Source: Candidatus Kaistella beijingensis
GTDB taxonomy: Bacteria; Bacteroidota; Bacteroidia; Flavobacteriales; Weeksellaceae
Direction of reading: 5' to 3'
NCBI RefSeq assembly: GCF_020084865.1
Contig: NZ_CP071953.1
Span: forward strand, 434,001 to 498,000
Length of the DNA stretch: 64,000 bases
The notes beneath the pieces are model-generated. The model was not told the DNA's origin. It did not search any database and worked only from the letters and a program-made list of their open reading frames with translations. A program made the position numbers and the translations under genes. Each line of letters opens with the position of its first letter. Position 1 is the first letter of the stretch. Below, one piece after another: positions 42,406 through 49,635 of the stretch.

Positions 42406-44292
42406 TTATTTTTTGGTCGTAATATGAATTTCAGCATTCTTTTTACCAAGATAACCTTTCTTGTTCACTTCCATCTTTTCAATTTTTTCAGGTGGAAACC
42501 TCTCCATTTCCGATTTGGAAACTTCTTTTCCATCAATGTAGATTTTGATATTTTCATCGCCTTTTCCGGAACTGTTCAAAATGATTACTTTTGATTTGTT
42601 CCCGTTTTTAGTGGCTTCTTCAGCAGCTTTTTGGGCGTCTTTAATTTGTTGTTGGTATTCTTTTGAGTTGACTAATTTTTTCGCATTTTTGGCTGCTTTT
42701 TCCGCATCGGCAATTTGTTTTTTAAATTCTTTGGAATTCACCAATTTCGCTGCATCTCTTGCTGCAATTTCTGCGTCTTTTGCTGTTACTTTCGCATTGG
42801 AAGAGATTTCTTTAAGTTCTTTTTCGTTTAAAAGCTTCCCAAAATTTTCAGCATTTTTTAAGCTGTTAATAAAGTCGTCGGAATTATAAAATTTATCGAG
42901 TTGTGCATAAAGCTTATCCATGTCGCTAAATTTCATTTCCATCGATTTTTGATTTTTTACGAAATCTTCAGAATTAAAAACCGCATCTATTTTCTTGCCT
43001 ATTTCATTCATCTCTTTTTCCAGTTTAGAAAAATCAGGATTATCCCAATCTTTCTTCTCGGAAAGTTTTTTTAATGCATCATTTTTTACCCGCATTTCAT
43101 CATAAAACTTTCGAGCAATTTCGTAGTCTTTGTCAAGTTTGCTTCTTAATGGCTCAATTTCTTGACGCTTCTTCTCGATTGTTTTACGAACTTCTTCAAT
43201 CGAACTTAAATCTTTGGTATCAGAATCTTTGAATAATTCCGGATTGCTTTTGTACAGAGCGGTTCCGTCTTTTCCATAACCAATATTTCCCTTGGTTGAA
43301 TCTAAAATAATGATTTGCGGATGGTCCGACTTCTTAGGAATAATCGTGTCTTGCTTAAAATTTGAGTTCAACTGTTCAATTTTAAGATCGGAAACCATCT
43401 TTTCAATTTCTGAATTGGTTTCCTTAATCTCTTTATTTTTCGCATTCACCAAGTAAATAAAACTGAGGATGAATAAAAGTGGCAACGCAAAAATCCTGCG
43501 CGCATAACTGAATTTTGTTTTTGATTTTTTTAGCATTGTTAATCGTTTTTTAAGGTTGGAACTGAGGAACGGACTCGTTGCAGGAAACTGTTTTCCGGAA
43601 AAGTGACTTGCCAAAAGCATCTGCGCAAATGCTTTCGTGTCCGAGTTTTGAACCGCCTTTTTATCGGCGAGATATTCGTGAATTAGATTGATTTCTTTCT
43701 TAATAAAATAGAAAAACGGGTTGAACCAAAATAAGGAAGTGGCGATTTCGGTGAAAATGTTGTCCCAGGAATGTTTTTGCTCGATGTGAACCATTTCGTG
43801 CTTCAAAATTTGGCGTCCCAAATCGGATTGAAGATGAATGGAATCCTTCCAAAAAAGGTTTCGGAAAAAGGAAAATGGAGCTTCCTGTAAGTTGGTTTGG
43901 TAAAAGTTGATGCCCCCGAAATTTTCTTTTGAAAACTGTTTTTTGAATTGCTGAATTTTAGCTAAACCATAAATAAGTTTCGCTAGAAAAAAGACAGAAA
44001 CCAATCCAAAAGCGACAGCAGCAAATTTAAGATAAATGAAATCATGACTTAAATTATTTTTAGAGTTAAAATCTTGTAATTTGTTAATTAATAGATAAAT
44101 ATCGTTATTTACTTCAAGTGTGAAATAACTCACTTTCAGCAAAGGCAAAAGCAAACTCACCAACAAAACCGACAGTAAATAAAACCGATTGTAATGATGA
44201 AAGGTCTTGTCTTTAAGAAACAACCGATAGTACAAAAACATTACACCCGAAGTCAAAATAACTTTCCCGAAATAGATAAAGATCGTTTCCAT
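42406..44292 (-). CDS. BlaR1-like M56 metallopeptidase sensor
   Basis: A 628-residue membrane protein. Three N-terminal helices (about 3-24, 37-57, 85-108), zinc motif HEMVH (165-169) with a downstream Glu (NLIHEYLADKKA), a fourth helix near 268-285 (IFALPLLFILSFIYLVNA) and a large periplasmic region. Residues about 380-560 are charged and helical; the stretch contains two 23-residue tandem repeats around LVNSKEFKKQI and LVNSKEYQQQI. The end (IKIYIDGKEVSKSEMERF, EKMEVNKKG) resembles a plug-like domain. It senses a signal and releases the BlaI repressor by proteolysis. Starts 2 bases after the blaI stop. Confidence 0.9.
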   Translation of the reverse strand: METIFIYFGKVILTSGVMFLYYRLFLKDKTFHHYNRFYLLSVLLVSLLLPLLKVSYFTLEVNNDIYLLINKLQDFNSKNNLSHDFIYLKFAAVAFGLVSVFFLAKLIYGLAKIQQFKKQFSKENFGGINFYQTNLQEAPFSFFRNLFWKDSIHLQSDLGRQILKHEMVHIEQKHSWDNIFTEIATSLFWFNPFFYFIKKEINLIHEYLADKKAVQNSDTKAFAQMLLASHFSGKQFPATSPFLSSNLKKRLTMLKKSKTKFSYARRIFALPLLFILSFIYLVNAKNKEIKETNSEIEKMVSDLKIEQLNSNFKQDTIIPKKSDHPQIIILDSTKGNIGYGKDGTALYKSNPELFKDSDTKDLSSIEEVRKTIEKKRQEIEPLRSKLDKDYEIARKFYDEMRVKNDALKKLSEKKDWDNPDFSKLEKEMNEIGKKIDAVFNSEDFVKNQKSMEMKFSDMDKLYAQLDKFYNSDDFINSLKNAENFGKLLNEKELKEISSNAKVTAKDAEIAARDAAKLVNSKEFKKQIADAEKAAKNAKKLVNSKEYQQQIKDAQKAAEEATKNGNKSKVIILNSSGKGDENIKIYIDGKEVSKSEMERFPPEKIEKMEVNKKGYLGKKNAEIHITTKK

Positions 44293-44294
44293 GA

Positions 44295-44714
44295 CTAATC
44301 CTTTGATTGGTTTGAATTTCCTTTTGCTACACTTGACTCTTGGCTCCTTTTACTTGGCTCTTTTAATTCATTAAGTAACATTTCCAAATCTTCCACGCTC
44401 ATTTCGTTTTTTTCTACGAGAAATGAAACTGCGTTTTTGTATGAACCTTCGAAATAGTTTTTTACCAAACTTTTCATGGATTTTCCGCTGTATTTTTCTT
44501 TGGAAATCAATGGGAAATATTCATGTTGTCTGCCGAAAACTTCGTAATCCACGAAATCTTTTTCTTTCAAAACTTTTAGAATGGTAGAAACAGTATTCGT
44601 ATGCGGTTTTGGTTCAGGAAATTGTTCTAGAATGTCTTTCAGGAAAGCCTTTTTCAGTTCCCAAAGATATTGCATCACTTGTTCTTCGGCTTTGGTGAGT
44701 TGGGGAATTTTCAT
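44295..44714 (-). CDS. BlaI/MecI/CopY family repressor
   Basis: A 139-residue winged-helix repressor: LTKAEEQVMQYLWELKKA at the start, recognition helix in HTNTVSTILKVLKEKDFV, wing FGRQHEYFPLISKEKY. The C-terminal 25 residues (after LLNELKEP) are encoded by a dispersed DNA repeat and are unlike the family. It should repress its own operon through the two inverted repeats at 44715-44781. It overlaps the operator-leader region, with a leader of about 14 bases. Confidence 0.92.
   Translation of the reverse strand: MKIPQLTKAEEQVMQYLWELKKAFLKDILEQFPEPKPHTNTVSTILKVLKEKDFVDYEVFGRQHEYFPLISKEKYSGKSMKSLVKNYFEGSYKNAVSFLVEKNEMSVEDLEMLLNELKEPSKRSQESSVAKGNSNQSKD
44331..44364 (-). repeat. Dispersed AAGAGCCAAG repeat, copy 2, coding for the BlaI C-terminus
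   Basis: On the minus strand AAAAGAGCCAAGTAAAAGG then AGCCAAGAGTCAAGT, matching 2445-2483 on the plus strand at nearly every position. Confidence 0.6.
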
Positions 44715-44781
44715 ATCACTATTTGTTTAGTGATACAAATGTAGGAATTAATTTTAATCGTACAACTATTTTTTTAGTGAT
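44715..44781 (-). promoter_or_regulatory. Two BlaI operators flanking the promoter of the blaI-blaR operon
   Basis: Operator 1 is a perfect inverted repeat ATCACTA (44715-44721) - six bases - TAGTGAT (44728-44734). Operator 2 has ACAACTA (44762-44768) - six bases - TAGTGAT (44775-44781). Between them lies the -7 box TACATTTG (minus strand, 44736-44743), with GTTG 19 bases upstream of it. A repressor bound to either site would block the promoter. Confidence 0.75.
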
Positions 44782-44838
44782 AATAAAATAGTTCATTTAA
44801 ATGATTGATAATCAGTGTATAAATTTTAATATTAAAAG

Positions 44839-44893
44839 TTTTGGCTAAAGCCAATAGACTCTAAATCTTCTTAAAAACGGACTAAAGTCCGTT
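44839..44893. repeat. GGCTAAAGCC / GGACTAAAGTCC REP-like element
   Basis: Two perfect hairpins: TTGGCT/AGCCAA with loop AA (44841-44854) and AACGGACT/AGTCCGTT with loop AA (44876-44893), followed by CCTGTTGATA. This is a REP-like intergenic pattern. Confidence 0.6.
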
Positions 44894-44960
44894 CCTGTTG
44901 ATACTTAAATGCAGTATTTTCTCGCCACAAATTTCTATTTCCAAACTCTTTCAAAATCAT

Positions 44961-44968
44961 TATCTTTG
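44961..44968 (+). promoter_or_regulatory. -7 box of ychF
   Basis: TATCTTTG matches TAnnTTTG; transcription would start near 44975, about 55 bases before the ATG. Confidence 0.6.
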
Positions 44969-44980
44969 CGGACTTTTAAT

Positions 44981-45014
44981 TTTATGGCAGAACGCAGAAC
45001 GCTGATTGCCGAAA
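44981..45014 (+). repeat. GATTGCCGAAA repeat, copy 2
   Basis: TTTATGGCAGAACGCAGAACGC-type stretch followed by TGATTGCCGAAAGC in the ychF leader, related to 36451-36486. Confidence 0.45.
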
Positions 45015-45029
45015 GCAAAATTTTTAAAT

Positions 45030-46121
45030 ATGAAATGTGGAATCGTAGGTCTTCCCAACGTAGGAAAATCAACCCTTTTTAACTGTTTAAGCAATGCAAA
45101 AGCGCAGTCTGCAAATTATCCTTTCTGTACGATTGAGCCGAATTTAGGAACTGTTTCCGTTCCTGATCCAAGACTTTTCGAGTTGGAAAAGTTGGTTAAT
45201 CCTGAAAGAGTTTTGCCCGCTGTTGTAGAAATAGTGGACATTGCAGGTTTGGTGAAAGGCGCTTCGAAAGGAGAAGGTTTGGGAAATCAGTTTTTGGCAA
45301 ACATCCGCGAATGTGAAGCGATTATCCATGTTTTGAGATGTTTCGAAAACGGAAATATTGTTCACGTGGAAGGTACGGTTGATCCGATGCGCGACAAAGA
45401 AATCATCGATATCGAACTTCAGTTGAAGGATTTGGAAACTTTAGGAAAAGCGGTTGACAAAGCAAAAAAGTTCATCAAATCAGGAAAAAAAGAAGATGTT
45501 TTGACTTACGAAACTTTATTAAATCTTCAAAAATTTGTAGAGGACGGAAAAAATGCTAGAGAATTTCCAGCCAATGATTTTGAAAAATCGGTAATTGACG
45601 AAGTTCATTTGTTGACAAAAAAACCGGTTCTTTACGTGTGTAACGTGGATGAAAACTCCATCAAAAACGGAAACGAATGGATTCCGAAAATTGAAGAAAT
45701 GGCAAAAAAAGAAGGCGCAGAAGTAGTTGTTCTAGCCGCTCAAATCGAAGCCGACATTAATGAACTGGAAACTTTTGAAGAAAGGCAAATGTTCCTGGAA
45801 GAACTTGGTTTGGAAGAACCAGGCGTGAACCGATTGATTAGAAAGGCGTACGATTTGTTGCATCTTCAAACGTATTTCACGGCGGGAGTAAAGGAAGTTC
45901 GAGCTTGGACTATTGGTAAAGGTTGGACTGCGCCGCAAGCAGCAGGAGTGATTCACACCGATTTCGAAAAAGGATTTATCCGTGCAGAAGTAATTAAATA
46001 CGATGATTTCGTAAAATACGGAACAGAAGCAAAAGTGAAAGAAGCAGGAAAAATGGGTGTTGAAGGAAAGGAATATATCGTTCAAGACGGCGATGTGATG
46101 CATTTCAGATTCAACGTATAA
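45030..46121 (+). CDS. ychF: Redox-regulated ATPase YchF (Obg-related)
   Basis: A 363-residue P-loop protein, the same length as the E. coli member. G1 is GLPNVGKSTLFNCLS (residues 6-20), followed by DIAGLVKGASKGEGLGNQF (G3 region with the family's specific EGLGNQFL), a helical coiled-coil insert and a C-terminal TGS domain (TYFTAGVKEVRAWTI, GVIHTDFEKGFIRAEV). It prefers ATP over GTP and acts on ribosomes and in oxidative stress. The ATG at 45030 is chosen over one at 45006, as the family starts at MKCGIVGLP. Confidence 0.95.
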   Translation: MKCGIVGLPNVGKSTLFNCLSNAKAQSANYPFCTIEPNLGTVSVPDPRLFELEKLVNPERVLPAVVEIVDIAGLVKGASKGEGLGNQFLANIRECEAIIHVLRCFENGNIVHVEGTVDPMRDKEIIDIELQLKDLETLGKAVDKAKKFIKSGKKEDVLTYETLLNLQKFVEDGKNAREFPANDFEKSVIDEVHLLTKKPVLYVCNVDENSIKNGNEWIPKIEEMAKKEGAEVVVLAAQIEADINELETFEERQMFLEELGLEEPGVNRLIRKAYDLLHLQTYFTAGVKEVRAWTIGKGWTAPQAAGVIHTDFEKGFIRAEVIKYDDFVKYGTEAKVKEAGKMGVEGKEYIVQDGDVMHFRFNV

Positions 46122-46165
46122 TTTTGTACGGACAACTCGAGATTTGTCCAAATTATGATATTGAT

Positions 46166-46194
46166 AAAGGCGGACTTCGGTTCGCTTTTTTTTT
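46166..46194 (+). terminator. Terminator of ychF with a TTCG tetraloop
   Basis: 10-pair stem around C(TTCG)G at 46166-46189 followed by nine T. The stem-loop GCGGACTTCGGTTCGC also forms the terminator at 47047. Confidence 0.85.
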
Positions 46195-46250
46195 GTAACA
46201 AAACTTCTCATCAGTTTACTAATTTAGAAAATCTAAAAAAATCTTTAAAA

Positions 46251-47033
46251 ATGAACAACCACGAAATTGATTACAAAATCCACGGAGAAGAAATGCAGTG
46301 CGTAGAAATAGAACTAGATCCGAGTGAAAGCGTCATTTCTGAACCGGGAAGTTTTATGATGATGACGGAAGGAATACAAATGCAGACGATGTTTGGGGAT
46401 GGAAACGAAAAAGGTTTGATGGGAAAAATTTTCTCTGCAGGAAAAAGAATGTTGACGGGGGAAAACCTTTTCATGACTGTTTACACCAACAATTCCCAAC
46501 AAAAAAGACAGGTTTCTTTCGCCGCTCCATATTCTGGAAAAATTATTCCGTTGGATTTGGCTCAACTTGGCGGAAAAGTGATTTGTCAGAAAGACAGTTT
46601 TCTTTGTGCTGCAAAAGGCGTTTCCGTAGGTATTGAACTTCAGAAAAAATTGGGAACCGGTCTTTTCGGCGGTGAAGGTTTTATTATGCAAAAATTGGAA
46701 GGAGACGGAATGACTTTCGTTCACAGCGGAGGTCATGTCATTGAAAAACAGCTTCAACCAGGAGAAATTCTGAAAATTGATACCGGTTGTATCGTGGCTT
46801 TCACCAAAGATGTTGATTATGATATTCAGTTTGTTGGTGGAATTAAAAATACCATTTTCGGAGGTGAAGGTTTGTTCTTCGCGCAGCTTCGCGGTCCTGG
46901 AAAAGTTTGGATTCAAACGCTGCCAATTTCTCGTTTAGCGAGTAGAATTCTTCAGTATGGAACCACCAAAAAAGGAGAGCAGGGAAGTGTTCTAGGTGGA
47001 TTGGGAAATCTTCTCGATGGCGACGGATTTTAG
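46251..47033 (+). CDS. AIM24/TIGR00266 family protein
   Basis: A 260-residue protein with a double beta-helix-like fold: VEIELDPSESVISEPGSFMM near the start, FSAGKRMLTGENLFMTVYTN, and FGGEGFIMQKLEGDGMTFVHS, LFFAQLRGPGKVWIQTLP. This pattern defines the AIM24/TIGR00266 family (in yeast a mitochondrial protein, in bacteria of unknown role). No signal peptide. The ATG at 46251 is used; longer in-frame alternatives overlap the ychF terminator. Confidence 0.88.
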   Translation: MNNHEIDYKIHGEEMQCVEIELDPSESVISEPGSFMMMTEGIQMQTMFGDGNEKGLMGKIFSAGKRMLTGENLFMTVYTNNSQQKRQVSFAAPYSGKIIPLDLAQLGGKVICQKDSFLCAAKGVSVGIELQKKLGTGLFGGEGFIMQKLEGDGMTFVHSGGHVIEKQLQPGEILKIDTGCIVAFTKDVDYDIQFVGGIKNTIFGGEGLFFAQLRGPGKVWIQTLPISRLASRILQYGTTKKGEQGSVLGGLGNLLDGDGF

Positions 47034-47046
47034 AAATATTTAATTT

Positions 47047-47073
47047 AAAAGCGGACTTCGGTTCGCTTTTCGT
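47047..47073 (+). terminator. Terminator of the AIM24-like gene, TTCG tetraloop
   Basis: AAAAGCGGAC-TTCG-GTTCGCTTTT (47047-47070): ten pairs. Same stem-loop as at 46166. Confidence 0.8.
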
Positions 47074-47133
47074 TTATCATTTCTAATTCTATAAAATTTT
47101 TCCACAATATTTTTAATTTCTGTTACAATTCGC

Positions 47134-47141
47134 TAAATTTG
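47134..47141 (+). promoter_or_regulatory. -7 box of the parE operon
   Basis: TAAATTTG, with TTTT 19 bases upstream instead of TTTG; transcription would start near 47147, about 50 bases before parE. Confidence 0.55.
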
Positions 47142-47197
47142 TGGGTTATTGAATTCAAAGCTGTAAAACGATTGTTGAAAGCCTATCACAAAAAAAT

Positions 47198-49078
47198 ATG
47201 AGCGAAAACACTACTGTAAATTATACCGACGACAACATCAGAACCCTCGATTGGCAGGAACATATCCGTCTTCGTCCCGGAATGTACATCGGAAAACTGG
47301 GTGATGGTTCTTCTGCGGACGATGGGATTTACATTTTGCTCAAAGAAATCATCGACAATTCCATTGACGAATTTGTGATGAAATCCGGAAAAAGGATTGA
47401 AATCAAAATTGATGAAGGCAAGGCAACGATTCGTGATTACGGCCGTGGAATTCCCTTAGGGAAAGTAGTTGACGCCGTTTCCAAAATGAATACCGGAGGG
47501 AAATATGACTCGAAAGCGTTCAAAAAATCGGTAGGTTTAAATGGAGTAGGAACAAAGGCAGTGAATGCACTTTCCGATTATTTCAAGGTAAAATCTGTTC
47601 GTGATGGAAAAGTGAAAATGGCTGAATTCTCTAAAGGAATTATCACCGAAGATTTCAAAGAAACTGAATCTACAGACCGAAACGGAACTGAAATTACCTT
47701 CATTCCGGATTCAACAATTTTTACTCATTTCAAGTTCAGAAAAGAGTACATCGAGAAGATGCTTAAAAACTATTGCTACCTGAATCCAGGTTTGAAAATA
47801 GTTTTCAATGGCGAAACCTATTTTTCAGAAAATGGTTTGAAGGATTTGCTTCAGGAAGAAATTGAAGGCGACATTCTATATCCCGTAATTCATTTGAAAG
47901 ATGAAGATATTGAAGTGGCGATTACCCATTCCGACAAGTCACAGTCTGAAACCTATTTTTCTTTCGTCAACGGACAAAATACAACACAAGGTGGAACTCA
48001 CTTGAATGCTTTCAGAGAAGCTTATGTAAAAACAATCCGTGAGTTTTTCAACAAAAATTTTGAGGCTGCGGATATCAGAAAATCCATCATTGCAGCAGTT
48101 TCTATTAAAGTCATCGAACCTGTTTTTGAATCTCAAACGAAAACAAAATTAGGTTCCAATGAAATGGAGCCGGGAAAAGAAACGGTGCGGACTTTCATCA
48201 CCAATTTCCTTAAAAATAAACTCGATAATTTCCTGCATCAAAACCAAGAAATTGCAGAAGCGATTCACCGCAAAATCATTATCTCTGAAAGGGAAAGAAA
48301 GGAACTTTCGGGAATCCAAAAATTGGCAAGAGAACGCGCCAAAAAAGTATCGCTTCACAACAAAAAACTTCGTGATTGCAGACAGCATTACAACGACCAA
48401 AAAGCGTTGAGAAAGGCGGAAACCATGATCTTCATTACCGAAGGTGATTCTGCGTCCGGTTCCATCACAAAATCGCGTGATGTAGAAACTCAGGCGGTTT
48501 TTTCATTGAAAGGAAAGCCTTTGAACTGTTATGGTTTAACGAAAAGAGTGGTTTATGAAAACGAAGAATTTAACCTGCTTCAAGCTGCTTTAAACATAGA
48601 GGATTCTTTGGAGGATTTGCGTTACAACCACGTGATCATCGCAACCGACGCCGATGTGGACGGAATGCACATCCGACTTTTGATGATTACGTTCTTCCTG
48701 CAATTTTTCCCGGATCTAATTAAAAACGGACACCTTTATATTTTGCAAACGCCTTTATTCAGGGTTAGAAATAAAAAGGAAACGAGATATTGCTATTCTG
48801 AACCGGAAAGAATCAAAGCTTTGGAAGAATTGGGCAGAAATCCTGAAATAACACGATTCAAAGGTTTGGGAGAAATTTCGCCCGATGAGTTCAAACACTT
48901 TATTGGGAAAGATATTCGTTTAGAGCCGGTTGTCATTGGGAAAGATCAAACCATCGACCAGCTTCTGGAATTTTACATGGGAAAAAACACGCCTGACCGA
49001 CAAACTTTCATCCTTGAAAATTTGGTGGTTGAAGATCCCGATATCGACAAAAAACAAGTTCTGAGTGATGCAGAATGA
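47198..49078 (+). CDS. parE: DNA topoisomerase IV subunit B
   Basis: A 626-residue GHKL-type ATPase. [18 protein letters not shown] at residues about 16-33, the ATP-binding [19 protein letters not shown], the [10 protein letters not shown] lid, and in the second half the TOPRIM motif EGDSASGS with DADVDGMHI. This size and the sequence [16 protein letters not shown] point to ParE of Bacteroidota rather than GyrB. It partners with ParC, coded two genes downstream, to decatenate chromosomes. Confidence 0.94.
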   Translation: MSENTTVNYTDDNIRTLDWQEHIRLRPGMYIGKLGDGSSADDGIYILLKEIIDNSIDEFVMKSGKRIEIKIDEGKATIRDYGRGIPLGKVVDAVSKMNTGGKYDSKAFKKSVGLNGVGTKAVNALSDYFKVKSVRDGKVKMAEFSKGIITEDFKETESTDRNGTEITFIPDSTIFTHFKFRKEYIEKMLKNYCYLNPGLKIVFNGETYFSENGLKDLLQEEIEGDILYPVIHLKDEDIEVAITHSDKSQSETYFSFVNGQNTTQGGTHLNAFREAYVKTIREFFNKNFEAADIRKSIIAAVSIKVIEPVFESQTKTKLGSNEMEPGKETVRTFITNFLKNKLDNFLHQNQEIAEAIHRKIIISERERKELSGIQKLARERAKKVSLHNKKLRDCRQHYNDQKALRKAETMIFITEGDSASGSITKSRDVETQAVFSLKGKPLNCYGLTKRVVYENEEFNLLQAALNIEDSLEDLRYNHVIIATDADVDGMHIRLLMITFFLQFFPDLIKNGHLYILQTPLFRVRNKKETRYCYSEPERIKALEELGRNPEITRFKGLGEISPDEFKHFIGKDIRLEPVVIGKDQTIDQLLEFYMGKNTPDRQTFILENLVVEDPDIDKKQVLSDAE

Positions 49079-49121
49079 TAAATAAAAATCACAAAAACAC
49101 ACAGCACAAAAACACAAACAG

Positions 49122-49619
49122 ATGAGATTAAATAATAGAAACAAAGCAGGTTTGTACAATTTTTTGAGTACTTTCTTACTGATGTTTTTTTTTGGCGGAG
49201 TAGGCGTTTTTCTTTTAGCGCGATATAAATTTGATGTTTGGGGGTTTGAAAGCATACTTTTTATTGTAGTACCGGCAATTCTTCTCGGCATTTTTTATTT
49301 GAGAGGAAGGCAAATTTTTGAGTATGACAGTGATGGAGAAGCGTTAAATTTCAAGAACAGAAATGTCATTTTATTTTTGGATCGTCCTGCAAATGATGAG
49401 TTTCCAAAATATAAACTGTTAAGTTATGAAATTGTCAATGCATACGTTTGTAAGCGCCTTTACATTACGATTTTGAGTAGAAAGGGACATTCTACTATTT
49501 TAAAATACGATGTTTCATATTTAACGAAAAGGGAACTTAGCGATCTTAAGCTCTCATTAAGTAAAGTGATTAAGGCAAATACAGAAAACAATAAGCGGCA
49601 GCAGCTGCAGCAACCATAG
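49122..49619 (+). CDS. Small two-helix membrane protein between parE and parC
   Basis: A 165-residue protein of unknown function. Two hydrophobic helices (about residues 9-34 and 41-62) are followed by a soluble domain of about 100 residues (YDSDGEALNFKNRNVILFLD, YKLLSYEIVNAYVCKRLYIT, ISRKGHSTILKYDVSYLTK) that looks PH-like in its strand pattern. The end is Gln-rich (NNKRQQLQQP). It lies 43 bases after parE and 16 bases before parC, so it is cotranscribed. No relation to topoisomerase is evident. Confidence 0.75.
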   Translation: MRLNNRNKAGLYNFLSTFLLMFFFGGVGVFLLARYKFDVWGFESILFIVVPAILLGIFYLRGRQIFEYDSDGEALNFKNRNVILFLDRPANDEFPKYKLLSYEIVNAYVCKRLYITILSRKGHSTILKYDVSYLTKRELSDLKLSLSKVIKANTENNKRQQLQQP

Positions 49620-49635
49620 AGCGAGAAATTAGTTG

